Source: Pseudaminobacter sp040045035 (lineage in GTDB: Bacteria > Pseudomonadota > Alphaproteobacteria > Rhizobiales > Rhizobiaceae). Taken from it: 64,000 nt of DNA. The position numbers were made by a program, and so were the translations under genes. The stretch's first letter is position 1. Each line of letters opens with the position of its first letter. Of the stretch, positions 45,030 through 51,708 are shown one piece after another. The notes under the pieces were generated by a model. It had not been told where the DNA came from, made no database searches, and saw only the letters and a program-made list of their open reading frames with translations. The DNA is taken from positions 124,001-188,000 of the forward strand of contig NZ_JBDZDS010000004.1 of NCBI RefSeq assembly GCF_040045035.1, given 5' to 3'.

Positions 45030-45297
45030 CCGAATTCGTCACCAAGCAGGCAACGTTCAAGGATAACGCACCGGCTGACATGCCGTTGGCAACGGTCTTC
45101 TGTCGGTATTGGGAAGCACATGGGAAGAGCCTGCCGACGACATTACGCCTTACAGCCTTCGGCACACGATGGCGGTTGAGCTTCGAAAGCGAGGGGTGCC
45201 CGCATGGGAAGTGTCAGGACTTCTAGGGCGCCGAACGCCGGGCGAGGTATATGCCGAGTTTTCCTCGGACTACCTTCGAAGGGAAGGGAAGCTATAG
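44876..45297 (+). pseudogene. Tyrosine integrase remnant with internal deletion and frameshift
   Basis: The N-terminal part, starting at 44876, is protein-like (MSEDRFQIGAYYLTRHQSS, SLGTEDLQEAKVRLAEFVTK). At about 45125 the frame breaks, and in the +2 frame the C-terminal catalytic piece continues: DDITPYSLRHTMAVELRKRG, then VPAWEVSGLLGRRTPGEVYA to the stop at 45297. The H-x-L-R-H box and a Tyr are kept, but the whole core with the first catalytic Arg is missing, about 150-200 residues. It points at the tRNA-Val 3' end, the normal attachment place for such integrases. Confidence 0.8.
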
Positions 45298-45332
45298 ATG
45301 CCTATTTCGCTGATCTGTGCGTGCCGTTGCCT

Positions 45333-45388
45333 GTGCCGAAGATGCTTTGAATGTCAGCTGCTGCCGAAGGTGCTTTGCGTGTCAGTTG
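45333..45388. repeat. Imperfect tandem duplication of 28 bases
   Basis: 45333-45360 and 45361-45388 agree at 23 of 28 positions (core GCCGAAGATGCTTTG versus GCCGAAGGTGCTTTG), followed by a third short CGTGTCAG copy. It lies between the integrase remnant and tRNA-Val. Confidence 0.65.
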
Positions 45389-45407
45389 CGTGTCAGTAGA
45401 CAGAAAC

Positions 45408-45433
45408 GAAAAAATCCGCCGAAGCGGCTTTTT
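45408..45433 (-). terminator. Probable terminator of tRNA-Val
   Basis: On the minus strand AAAAAGCCGC-TTC-GGCGGATTTTTT lies 20 bases past the CCA end of the tRNA. Confidence 0.7.
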
Positions 45434-45454
45434 CAACGAAAACAGGGGATTGGA

Positions 45455-45529
<75 letters not shown>

Positions 45530-45634
45530 ATCCGACGGAGCGGCATAGACCACTTTTGGTCTGGGCCGTCAATAGCCGGATCGGGAAAAGATGCGTCTTT
45601 TTGCAACGACCTTTCCCGAAGCCCGGAATTCCGC

Positions 45635-45997
45635 CTAAGCGGCGTGCAACATCTTCTCGACCTCGTTGACGAGGTCGCGCAGATGGAACGGCTTGGACAG
45701 CACTTTGGCGTCGCGGGGGGCCTTCGAATCAGGATTGAGCGCCACCGCGGCGAATCCGGTGATGAACATCACCTTGAGGTCGGGGTCGAGTTCGGTGGCG
45801 CGGCGGGCGAGCTCGATGCCGTCCATCTCCGGCATCACGATGTCGGTGAGAAGCAGCGAGAAGGGCTCCTCGCGCAGGCGCTCATAGGCGCTGGCGCCGT
45901 TGTCGAAATCGCTCACGTCGTAGCCGGCGCGCTCGAGCGCCTTTACCAGAAACCGACGCATATCGTCGTCGTCTTCCGCCAGAAGAATGCGTGCCAT
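45635..45997 (-). CDS. cpdR: CpdR-type single-domain response regulator
   Basis: 120 residues, receiver only. The acidic pocket is LLAEDDDDMRR, the phosphoacceptor Asp52 lies in LLLTDIVMPEMDGIELARRA, and Lys in LSKPFHLRDLVNEVEKML completes the site. Length and sequence match CpdR, which in Caulobacter and Sinorhizobium directs ClpXP to degrade cell-cycle proteins when unphosphorylated. Monocistronic; start at 45997 follows AGGATA. Confidence 0.93.
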   Translation of the reverse strand: MARILLAEDDDDMRRFLVKALERAGYDVSDFDNGASAYERLREEPFSLLLTDIVMPEMDGIELARRATELDPDLKVMFITGFAAVALNPDSKAPRDAKVLSKPFHLRDLVNEVEKMLHAA

Positions 45998-46211
45998 CGT
46001 ATCCTGTCCGAATCACTTCGTCGGAGCCGTTCGCAGCGGCCCCGTTAACCATGCCCTATATGAGGCGCGGAGGGTAAACATCCAGTGAATACCCTTCGCG
46101 GCCGACCCGGCCGGCGACACCATGCCGCCGCGCCGAAGCGCTAGACATGACGCCAGCCCGGTGGCACTTTCATGGCATGAGAGAGCGGGCTTCGCAGCTT
46201 GGATGCACATC

Positions 46212-47102
46212 ATGACGGCGGCTGAGGACTTTTCCGGGGTGGCGCCGTTCGAGGCCCGGACGAGCGCGGAGCAACGCGTCCCCTTCGTCTTCAACTCGCC
46301 GCACAGCGGGCGACACTATCCCGAACGCTTCCTGGCGATGGCGCGGCTCGATCGCGAATCGATCCGCCGCTCGGAAGATTGCTATGTCGACGAGCTGTTC
46401 GGTGGCGTGGTCGCGCTCGGCGCGCCGCTGCTGGCGGCGAATTTTCCGCGGGCCTATCTGGACGTCAACCGCGAGCCGTGGGAACTCGACCCGCGCATGT
46501 TCGTCGAGCCGGTGCCGTCATTCGCCAACATCCGCTCGGCGCGCGTGGCCGGCGGGCTCGGCACGGTGCCGAAGCTGGTGGGCGAGGGGCTCAACATCTA
46601 TCCGGGGCGCCTGCCGATTGCCGAGGCGCTGACCCGGATCGAGACGGTCTACAAGCCCTATCACGATGCGCTGAAGCGACTGCTGACGCACACCCATGCG
46701 CGCTTCGGCTATGCGGTGCTGATCGATTGCCACTCCATGCCGGCCAGCATCCGCGTGGGCGAGACTGGCATGCGCCCGGATTTCATCATCGGCGACCGCT
46801 TCGGCGCCTCGGCCTCGCCGGCGCTGACGGAAGCCGCGATCGGCTTGCTGATTTCCATGGGTTACACCGTCGCCCACAACAAGCCTTATGCTGGCGGCTT
46901 CATCACCGAGCATTACGGGCGGCCGGCACGCAACCTGCATGCGCTGCAGATAGAGATCAATCGCGGCCTCTACATGAACGAGCGGACATTCCAGAGGTCG
47001 GCCGGCTTCGACGCACTGGCCGACGACCTGACGCGGTTCTGCGCCGACCTGATGGCGATCCCGGACCGCGACATCGGCGACCTGCCTGCGGCCGCGGAAT
47101 AG
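46212..47102 (+). CDS. N-formylglutamate amidohydrolase family protein (second copy)
   Basis: 296 residues. Motifs VPFVFNSPHSGRHYPERFL, DCYVDELFGGVVALGAPLLA, YLDVNREPWELDPRMFVEPV, VLIDCHSMPAS and LQIEINRGLYM match the family, with His and Glu residues suited to a metal site. It belongs to another branch than the copy at 16002. The start is uncertain: ATGs at 46203 and 46212 are close together. No hut genes are adjacent. Confidence 0.9.
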   Translation: MTAAEDFSGVAPFEARTSAEQRVPFVFNSPHSGRHYPERFLAMARLDRESIRRSEDCYVDELFGGVVALGAPLLAANFPRAYLDVNREPWELDPRMFVEPVPSFANIRSARVAGGLGTVPKLVGEGLNIYPGRLPIAEALTRIETVYKPYHDALKRLLTHTHARFGYAVLIDCHSMPASIRVGETGMRPDFIIGDRFGASASPALTEAAIGLLISMGYTVAHNKPYAGGFITEHYGRPARNLHALQIEINRGLYMNERTFQRSAGFDALADDLTRFCADLMAIPDRDIGDLPAAAE

Positions 47103-47129
47103 GCCGCGACGGCATCAAAAGCCGACGTC

Positions 47130-47215
47130 AAAAAAAGCCGCGCTGCTTGCACAACGCGGCGGAGTCTAGGGAGGAAACGCCCAAAGAGGGCATAGACAGG
47201 CAAAGCTGTCTGCCC
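47130..47215 (-). ncRNA. Candidate trans-acting small RNA
   Basis: A complete transcription unit of about 86 bases can be read on the minus strand. It starts with a hairpin GGGCA-GACAG...CTGTC-TA-TGCCC, has an unpaired stretch of about 27 bases with GTTTCCTCCCTAG, able to pair with Shine-Dalgarno sequences, and ends in GCCGCG...CGCGGC plus seven T. A promoter lies just upstream. The layout resembles the alphaproteobacterial alpha-r sRNAs with an anti-SD motif (alpha-r14 type), but this assignment is from memory of their design and needs a covariance search. Confidence 0.72.
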
Positions 47216-47218
47216 ATA

Positions 47219-47247
47219 AGATTATTGTGCACTGCACAAAAGTCAAG
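47219..47247 (-). promoter_or_regulatory. Promoter of the candidate sRNA with palindromic operator
   Basis: On the minus strand CTTGAC (47242-47247) and TAATCT (47219-47224) are 17 bases apart. The spacer contains a perfect palindrome TTGTGCA-C-TGCACAA at 47225-47239, which would place a repressor exactly under RNA polymerase. Confidence 0.7.
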
Positions 47248-47335
47248 GACATTCACGCTTTTTTAAGTCGTGGCGATGTGGCAATGCGCGGCCGCGCATG
47301 CGAGTCATGTTCACGCAGGGAAACGGGAGAAGCCA

Positions 47336-48109
47336 TTGCCAGTCACGGTCGAGTTCATGCGGCGCATCGCCGAAGCGGCAGCCGCCGAAACGCTGCCGCG
47401 GTTCCGTCAGCAGAACGCCGTCGCCAACAAGGAGGCGGGCGGGTTCGATCCGGTGACGGAGGCCGACCGTGAGGCCGAGCGCGCCATCCGCGCGCTGATC
47501 AATGCGGAATATCCGCAGCACGGTATTCTTGGCGAGGAGCACGGCACCGAAAACGCCACCAGCAGCCATGTGTGGGTGATCGACCCGATCGACGGCACCC
47601 GTGCCTACATCTCCGGCCTGCCGGTCTGGGGCACGCTGGTGGGCCTGACGGTGGACGGCGATGCGGTGGCCGGCATGATGTCGCAGCCCTTCACCGGCGA
47701 ACTGTTCTACGCCGACGCCAGCGGCGCCTACTATGAGGGACCGGGCGGCAGCCGGAAGCTTGCCACCCGCAAGACCACCTCGCTGGCCGAGGCGACGATG
47801 TTCACCACCACGCCGGCGCTGTTCAAGGGCAGCCAGCGCGCGCTCTACGACCGGCTGGAGCAGCAGGTGCGGCTCGCCCGCTATGGTACCGACTGCTACG
47901 CCTTCGCCATGGTTGCCGCCGGCAATGCCGACATCGCCATCGATCCCGGGCTGCAGCCCTACGACATCGTGGCGCTGATCCCCATCATCGAGAAGGCGGG
48001 CGGCGTGGTCACCACCTTCACAGGCGGCCCGGCCGAGAAGGGCGGCGACATCCTGGCAGCGGCAACGCCGGAGCTGCATGCGGCGGCGATGGAGTTCTTG
48101 CGCGGCTAG
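47336..48109 (+). CDS. hisN: Inositol monophosphatase family; probable histidinol-phosphatase
   Basis: 257 residues with a TTG start at 47336 that has a GGGAGA site; the next ATG is at 47357. Metal motifs are GFDPVTEADREAERAIR, GILGEEHG, and WVIDPIDGTRAYISGLPVWG (the DPxDGT signature), then GLQPYDIVALIPIIEKAGG. The substitution pattern (DGTRAYISG) matches the HisN-type histidinol phosphatases of actinobacteria and rhizobia, though other phosphomonoesters are possible. Divergent from the sRNA gene. Confidence 0.85.
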   Translation: MPVTVEFMRRIAEAAAAETLPRFRQQNAVANKEAGGFDPVTEADREAERAIRALINAEYPQHGILGEEHGTENATSSHVWVIDPIDGTRAYISGLPVWGTLVGLTVDGDAVAGMMSQPFTGELFYADASGAYYEGPGGSRKLATRKTTSLAEATMFTTTPALFKGSQRALYDRLEQQVRLARYGTDCYAFAMVAAGNADIAIDPGLQPYDIVALIPIIEKAGGVVTTFTGGPAEKGGDILAAATPELHAAAMEFLRG

Positions 48110-48132
48110 TCCGACCGCATCTCGCGCTGGCT

Positions 48133-49092
48133 CTAGGGAACCAGCGCGTCGCTGCCGGGAACGAAGGCGTCGAAGGCCGCGAGGAACTGCTCGCGATAGA
48201 GGTCGGCCTCCTGCAGGATCTCATGGCGTGCGCCGTCGATGGTCAGCAGCGAGCCGACGCGCAGCCGTCTGGCGTAGTTCTCGACGGCGCGGCTTGAGAC
48301 GACCCTGTCGGCGCCGGCAGCGACGAGCAGGGTGGGGATGCGGATCCGCGCCATGAATTCGGGATCGTGGACCGTCCTCATCGCCTCGTAGGCGGCGTGG
48401 ATCCAGGCCACCGTCGGCGCGCCCACCGCAAGTTGCGGATAGGTCTCGTAGATGAGCGCATTGCGCCGGTAGCGTTCCGGGTCGCTGCTGAGCACGTTGA
48501 TGGCGAAAGGCTCGGGCCTGCGCGTGTCCCTTGCGCCGGGAACGCGGAAGCGTCCCAGGCCGGCAGAACAGAGAAGCGTCGTCAGTCTTCCCGTCGCCGC
48601 CATCGACAGTGGCGATTTGTGGAGCCCCAGGAAGGGGGCGACAAGCACCATGCGGCGAATGCGGTTGGAAAGCATCGGCGCTGCCAGCAGCGAGACCAGC
48701 GCGCCCGTCGAATGAGCGAGAATGTAGTAGGGGCCGCGGCAGTCGGGCAGCACGATCTCGGTGAAGAACCGCTCCAAATCGTTTTCGTAGTCGTCGAAAC
48801 TGCGCACGTGGCCGCGTGCCGGATTTCGGGTGAGGCGGTCGGACCCGCCCTGGCCGCGCCAGTCCAGTATGGCGGTGCCGAAACCGCGCTGCGCAAGGTC
48901 GCGGATGGTCTCGAAATATTTCTCGATAAACTCGTTGCGGCCTGTCAGCAGCACGACCGTTCCCTTGGGCGGTTGTGCCGTAGCACTGAAATGGGCATAG
49001 CGCAGCTTCTTGCCGTCGCGCGCCGAGAGAAAGCCGCAGACACCGCCTGCCGGCCTCGGGTTTCCGGGAGTGTCGTACAAGAAATCCGTCAT
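48133..49092 (-). CDS. Alpha/beta hydrolase, lysophospholipase or monoglyceride lipase type
   Basis: 319 residues. The oxyanion region is VVLLTGRNEFIEKY near residue 46, the nucleophile elbow is YYILAHSTGALVSLLAAP near 127 (Ser with a less usual Ala-His-Ser-Thr-Gly), and the C-terminal acid and His are in LLVAAGADRVVSS and DGARHEILQE. The serine-hydrolase fold matches PldB-like lysophospholipases. The ATG at 49092 begins the family-like sequence. Convergent with hisN, divergent from hsp20. Confidence 0.88.
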   Translation of the reverse strand: MTDFLYDTPGNPRPAGGVCGFLSARDGKKLRYAHFSATAQPPKGTVVLLTGRNEFIEKYFETIRDLAQRGFGTAILDWRGQGGSDRLTRNPARGHVRSFDDYENDLERFFTEIVLPDCRGPYYILAHSTGALVSLLAAPMLSNRIRRMVLVAPFLGLHKSPLSMAATGRLTTLLCSAGLGRFRVPGARDTRRPEPFAINVLSSDPERYRRNALIYETYPQLAVGAPTVAWIHAAYEAMRTVHDPEFMARIRIPTLLVAAGADRVVSSRAVENYARRLRVGSLLTIDGARHEILQEADLYREQFLAAFDAFVPGSDALVP

Positions 49093-49404
49093 CGCTTCGC
49101 TTGCTCTGGGCGCGCCGAAGGGCCGGGTCGTGCCTTGGTGATAGGAAGCATAGCGCCGAAAAGCAAAGAAATTCCGACCGTGCCGCGAGGAGAGCAAAAA
49201 GAAAGGCCGGAAGCAGGAACGACTGCCTCCGACCTTCAACGACCCGGGAGGAAGGGACGTGACAACCCGGTTCGTTCGCGCTGCGGCGCATGGCGGGCGC
49301 CGCAATCGCGATCGTGGAGAATGATGGCACACAGCTGCTGAACAGCGGCGAAAGAGCCGGTTCATCTGGCGTTCATCGAGCCGGTTTTCACGCGATGGTT
49401 GCCC
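49093..49404. other. Gene-free region between hydrolase and hsp20 promoter
   Basis: About 310 bases without a convincing gene. Frames seen here are extensions of the hydrolase ORF. It carries the hydrolase promoter, which I cannot place. Confidence 0.4.
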
Positions 49405-49433
49405 CTTGAAACGGCGTCAGGGACCCCCCAAAT
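49405..49433 (+). promoter_or_regulatory. Sigma32-type heat-shock promoter of hsp20
   Basis: CCCTTGAAA (-35) and CCCCCCAAAT (-10) at 14-15 bases spacing match the RpoH pattern CTTGAAA...CCCCATnT. It predicts a transcript start near 49440 and a 5' leader of about 100 bases. Confidence 0.7.
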
Positions 49434-49516
49434 GTCTGATGCGGTCGCCGATGTCGGGGCCGCTGACCACGCCGAGATGCCATAACGGATTTCCCCGCTG
49501 GTCAAACGCGAAACGT

Positions 49517-49533
49517 GTTGCTCACTGGAGAAC
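49517..49533 (+). promoter_or_regulatory. ROSE-like RNA thermometer hairpin over the hsp20 start
   Basis: GTTGCTC-ACTG-GAGAAC folds so that GTT pairs with AAC and CTC with GAG, leaving a bulged G in the TTGCT strand. This bulged U-U-G-C-U against the Shine-Dalgarno is the defining feature of ROSE elements, which hide the ribosome-binding site at low temperature. It ends 6 bases before the ATG at 49540. Confidence 0.75.
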
Positions 49534-49539
49534 AGAACT

Positions 49540-50010
49540 ATGCGTCATGTTGATTTTTCTCCGCTCTATCGTTCGACCGTCGGCTTCGACCGCCTTTTCA
49601 CGATGCTCGATTCCCTTGGCCAGCCCGAAAACGGCCAGACCTATCCGCCCTACAACATCGAGCGGACGGGTGAGGATGCCTATCGCATCAGCATGGCGGT
49701 GGCCGGCTTCTCGGAAGACGACATTGCGATCGAGGCCCACCGCAACGTGCTCAGCATCAAGGGCGAGCGCAAGGAAGGCCCCGACGGCGAAGGCACCGAA
49801 GTGCTTTATCGCGGTATCGCCTCGCGCGCTTTCGAGCGCCGCTTCCAGCTTGCCGATCACGTCGACGTAATCGGCGCGAAGCTGAAGAACGGCCTTCTGC
49901 ACATCGATCTGAAACGGACGGTTCCGGAAGAGCTGAAGCCGCGCAGGATCACGATCGCGACGGCCGCCGACAAGGAAGCCAAGCAGATCGAGGCCAAGGC
50001 TACCCACTGA
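49540..50010 (+). CDS. Small heat-shock protein, Hsp20/alpha-crystallin family
   Basis: 156 residues of IbpA class. The N-terminus FSPLYRSTVGFDRLFTMLDS and YPPYNIERTGEDAYRISMAV start the alpha-crystallin domain; it contains RAFERRFQLADHVDV and ends with KNGLLHIDLKRTVPEELKPR, with the I-x-I-type tail RITIATA. It holds unfolding proteins as oligomers. Controlled by the sigma32-like promoter and ROSE hairpin upstream. A strong terminator follows. Confidence 0.94.
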   Translation: MRHVDFSPLYRSTVGFDRLFTMLDSLGQPENGQTYPPYNIERTGEDAYRISMAVAGFSEDDIAIEAHRNVLSIKGERKEGPDGEGTEVLYRGIASRAFERRFQLADHVDVIGAKLKNGLLHIDLKRTVPEELKPRRITIATAADKEAKQIEAKATH

Positions 50011-50052
50011 CACGAACCCATCCGGTCTTAACCGGAACGCTCCTCCCGAGCA

Positions 50053-50086
50053 AAGCGGCGCCCCTTTTGGGGCGCCGCTTTTTTTG
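50053..50086. terminator. hsp20 terminator, bidirectional
   Basis: AGCGGCGCCCC-TTTT-GGGGCGCCGCT with seven T on the plus side and three A on the other. It also separates the convergent threonine aldolase gene. Confidence 0.93.
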
Positions 50087-50148
50087 TCCTCAATTGCGCA
50101 TCATTCGGAAAGGCCGAAGCGGTCGTCCGAATGGGCGCGGCCGAGTCC

Positions 50149-51198
50149 TCAGGCTATGAGCGCGCCGAAGCGGTCGATCTCCTCGGCGGTGGTCGCGAAG
50201 CTGGTGACGAAACGGCACAAGGTTTCGTCGGGGCCGATCGGGTCGGTATAGCCGCGCGGCGTATTCCACGGATAGAACACGGCGCCGGCGTCGTTCAGCG
50301 CCTTCATGGTCGCCTTCGGCATGATCGCGAAGACCTCATTGGCCTGTGGCCGCCAGGCAAGGCGGGCCTTGCCAGAGGCGGCCAGGGCGTCGGCCAGATG
50401 CGCGGCCATGGCGTTGGCGTGGCGCGCGGTCTTCAGCCACAGGTCGTCGGCCAGATAGGCGTCGAACTGCGCCGCGATGAAGCGCGATTTCGAGAAAAGC
50501 TGGGCCCCCCGCTTGCGCAGGAAGCCGAACTCGCGCGCCTTCGACGTGTCGAACAGGACCACCGCCTCGGCGCACCAGCAGCCGTTCTTCGTGCCGCCGA
50601 AGGAGACGATGTCGACGCCGCGCTTCCAGGTCATCTCGGCGGGCGTCGCCTCGAGAGCCACAAGCGCGTTGGCGAAGCGCGCGCCGTCCATGTGCAGCGG
50701 CAGGTTGCGCTTCTTGGCCGCCGCCGCGATCGCGTCGATGTCGGCGAGGCTGTAGACGGTGCCAACCTCGGTGGCCTGGGTGATAGAGACCGCCATCGGC
50801 CGGCCGGAATGGACGAACTCCGGCTCGAAGTGGGAGAGGGCATGCTCAAGGTTCTCAGGGGTCATGCGTCCGAGCGGCCCGTCGACCGCACGCAGCCGCG
50901 AGCCGCCGGTCAGGAATTCCGGCGCGCCGCATTCGTCCTCCAGCATATGCGCCTCGCGGTGCATGAAGGAGACGCCGCCGTTCTGGTTGAAGGCGGCCAG
51001 CGACAGCGAGTTGGCGGCCGTTCCGGTGCCGACGAAGAACACCGCGACCTCGCGCTCGAAGATCTCGTTGAAGCGCTCGCCCACCTTGCGGTCTATGTCG
51101 CTGGTGCCATAGGCCGAGGCGAAGCCCGAGGCATGGGCCGAAAGGCCGGCTGCGATCTTGGGATGGGCGCCGGCCCAGTTGTCTGAGGCAAAAAACAT
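50149..51198 (-). CDS. Low-specificity threonine aldolase
   Basis: 349 residues, PLP fold type I. FFASDNWAGAHPKIAAGL is the usual start, VFFVGTGTAANSLSLAAFNQ binds the phosphate, MHREAHMLEDECG contacts the cofactor, HMDGARFANALVAL holds the Asp, and SFGGTKNGCWCAEAV contains the Schiff-base Lys. It cleaves threonine or allo-threonine to glycine and acetaldehyde. The ATG at 51198 gives the normal N-terminus although the frame is open to 51264. Divergent from gltB. Confidence 0.92.
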   Translation of the reverse strand: MFFASDNWAGAHPKIAAGLSAHASGFASAYGTSDIDRKVGERFNEIFEREVAVFFVGTGTAANSLSLAAFNQNGGVSFMHREAHMLEDECGAPEFLTGGSRLRAVDGPLGRMTPENLEHALSHFEPEFVHSGRPMAVSITQATEVGTVYSLADIDAIAAAAKKRNLPLHMDGARFANALVALEATPAEMTWKRGVDIVSFGGTKNGCWCAEAVVLFDTSKAREFGFLRKRGAQLFSKSRFIAAQFDAYLADDLWLKTARHANAMAAHLADALAASGKARLAWRPQANEVFAIMPKATMKALNDAGAVFYPWNTPRGYTDPIGPDETLCRFVTSFATTAEEIDRFGALIA

Positions 51199-51708
51199 GC
51201 TGTCGTTCCGGGAATACGGGTTGAAAGTGAGCGGACCTTGACCGGTTTCCGGCCATGCCCGCAAGAGCCAGAACGTAAAATTCCGTCACGCTGTCACCGG
51301 GCCACGCGAAACCGGTCGGCATGGCATCCGTCCGAAAATTTCAGACTGTCATAAAGATGTGAAACTTTGTTTCGCTCTTGCCGTCGTTTTTTTGTGAAAA
51401 CGTCTTGTGCAGGGCAAAAAAGTCTGCGATAAAAAATTAGGACAGTAGTGCTGTCTTATTTTGTCTGCGCAAAACATGACGGATTGGGCGTATAATTACG
51501 TCTAGTCTGGCGATGGCTGCGATGGATGCCGGGCTGGCCGCCGGTGCGGCTCAATTCCGCGCATCTGCCAAGGGACGGCATACCGCCACCGCAGTGTGCC
51601 CCTCCATGGAACCTCGACAAGATGTGCCGCCGGCCGACGGAACCGCCGCCGGGCTGGCAGGGAGTGGAAAGACGCCCGTCAAGGGCAGGAGATCAAAAAG
51701 GTAGGAAG
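51199..51708. other. Divergent regulatory region between threonine aldolase and gltB
   Basis: 510 bases, AT-rich from about 51340 to 51500 while neighbours are GC-rich. It contains GAAAC-TTT-GTTTC at 51361-51373, GACAG-TAGTG-CTGTC at 51441-51455, and a perfect TATAAT at 51491. A further coding frame upstream of gltB exists but has no family-like residues. Confidence 0.55.
51438..51496 (+). promoter_or_regulatory. Candidate gltB promoter with upstream palindrome
   Basis: TATAAT at 51491-51496 has no good -35, which is typical of activator-dependent promoters. The inverted repeat GACAG-TAGTG-CTGTC lies centred about 45 bases upstream of the -10, where an activator could sit. The regulator is unknown. 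Confidence 0.5.

Noticed and set aside
45333..45388. Possible CRISPR unit
   Set aside because: Only two imperfect, directly adjacent copies with no spacers and no cas genes.
51500..51530. Possible sigma54 promoter before gltB
   Set aside because: GG and GC elements are 8 bases apart, not 10, and the rest does not match.
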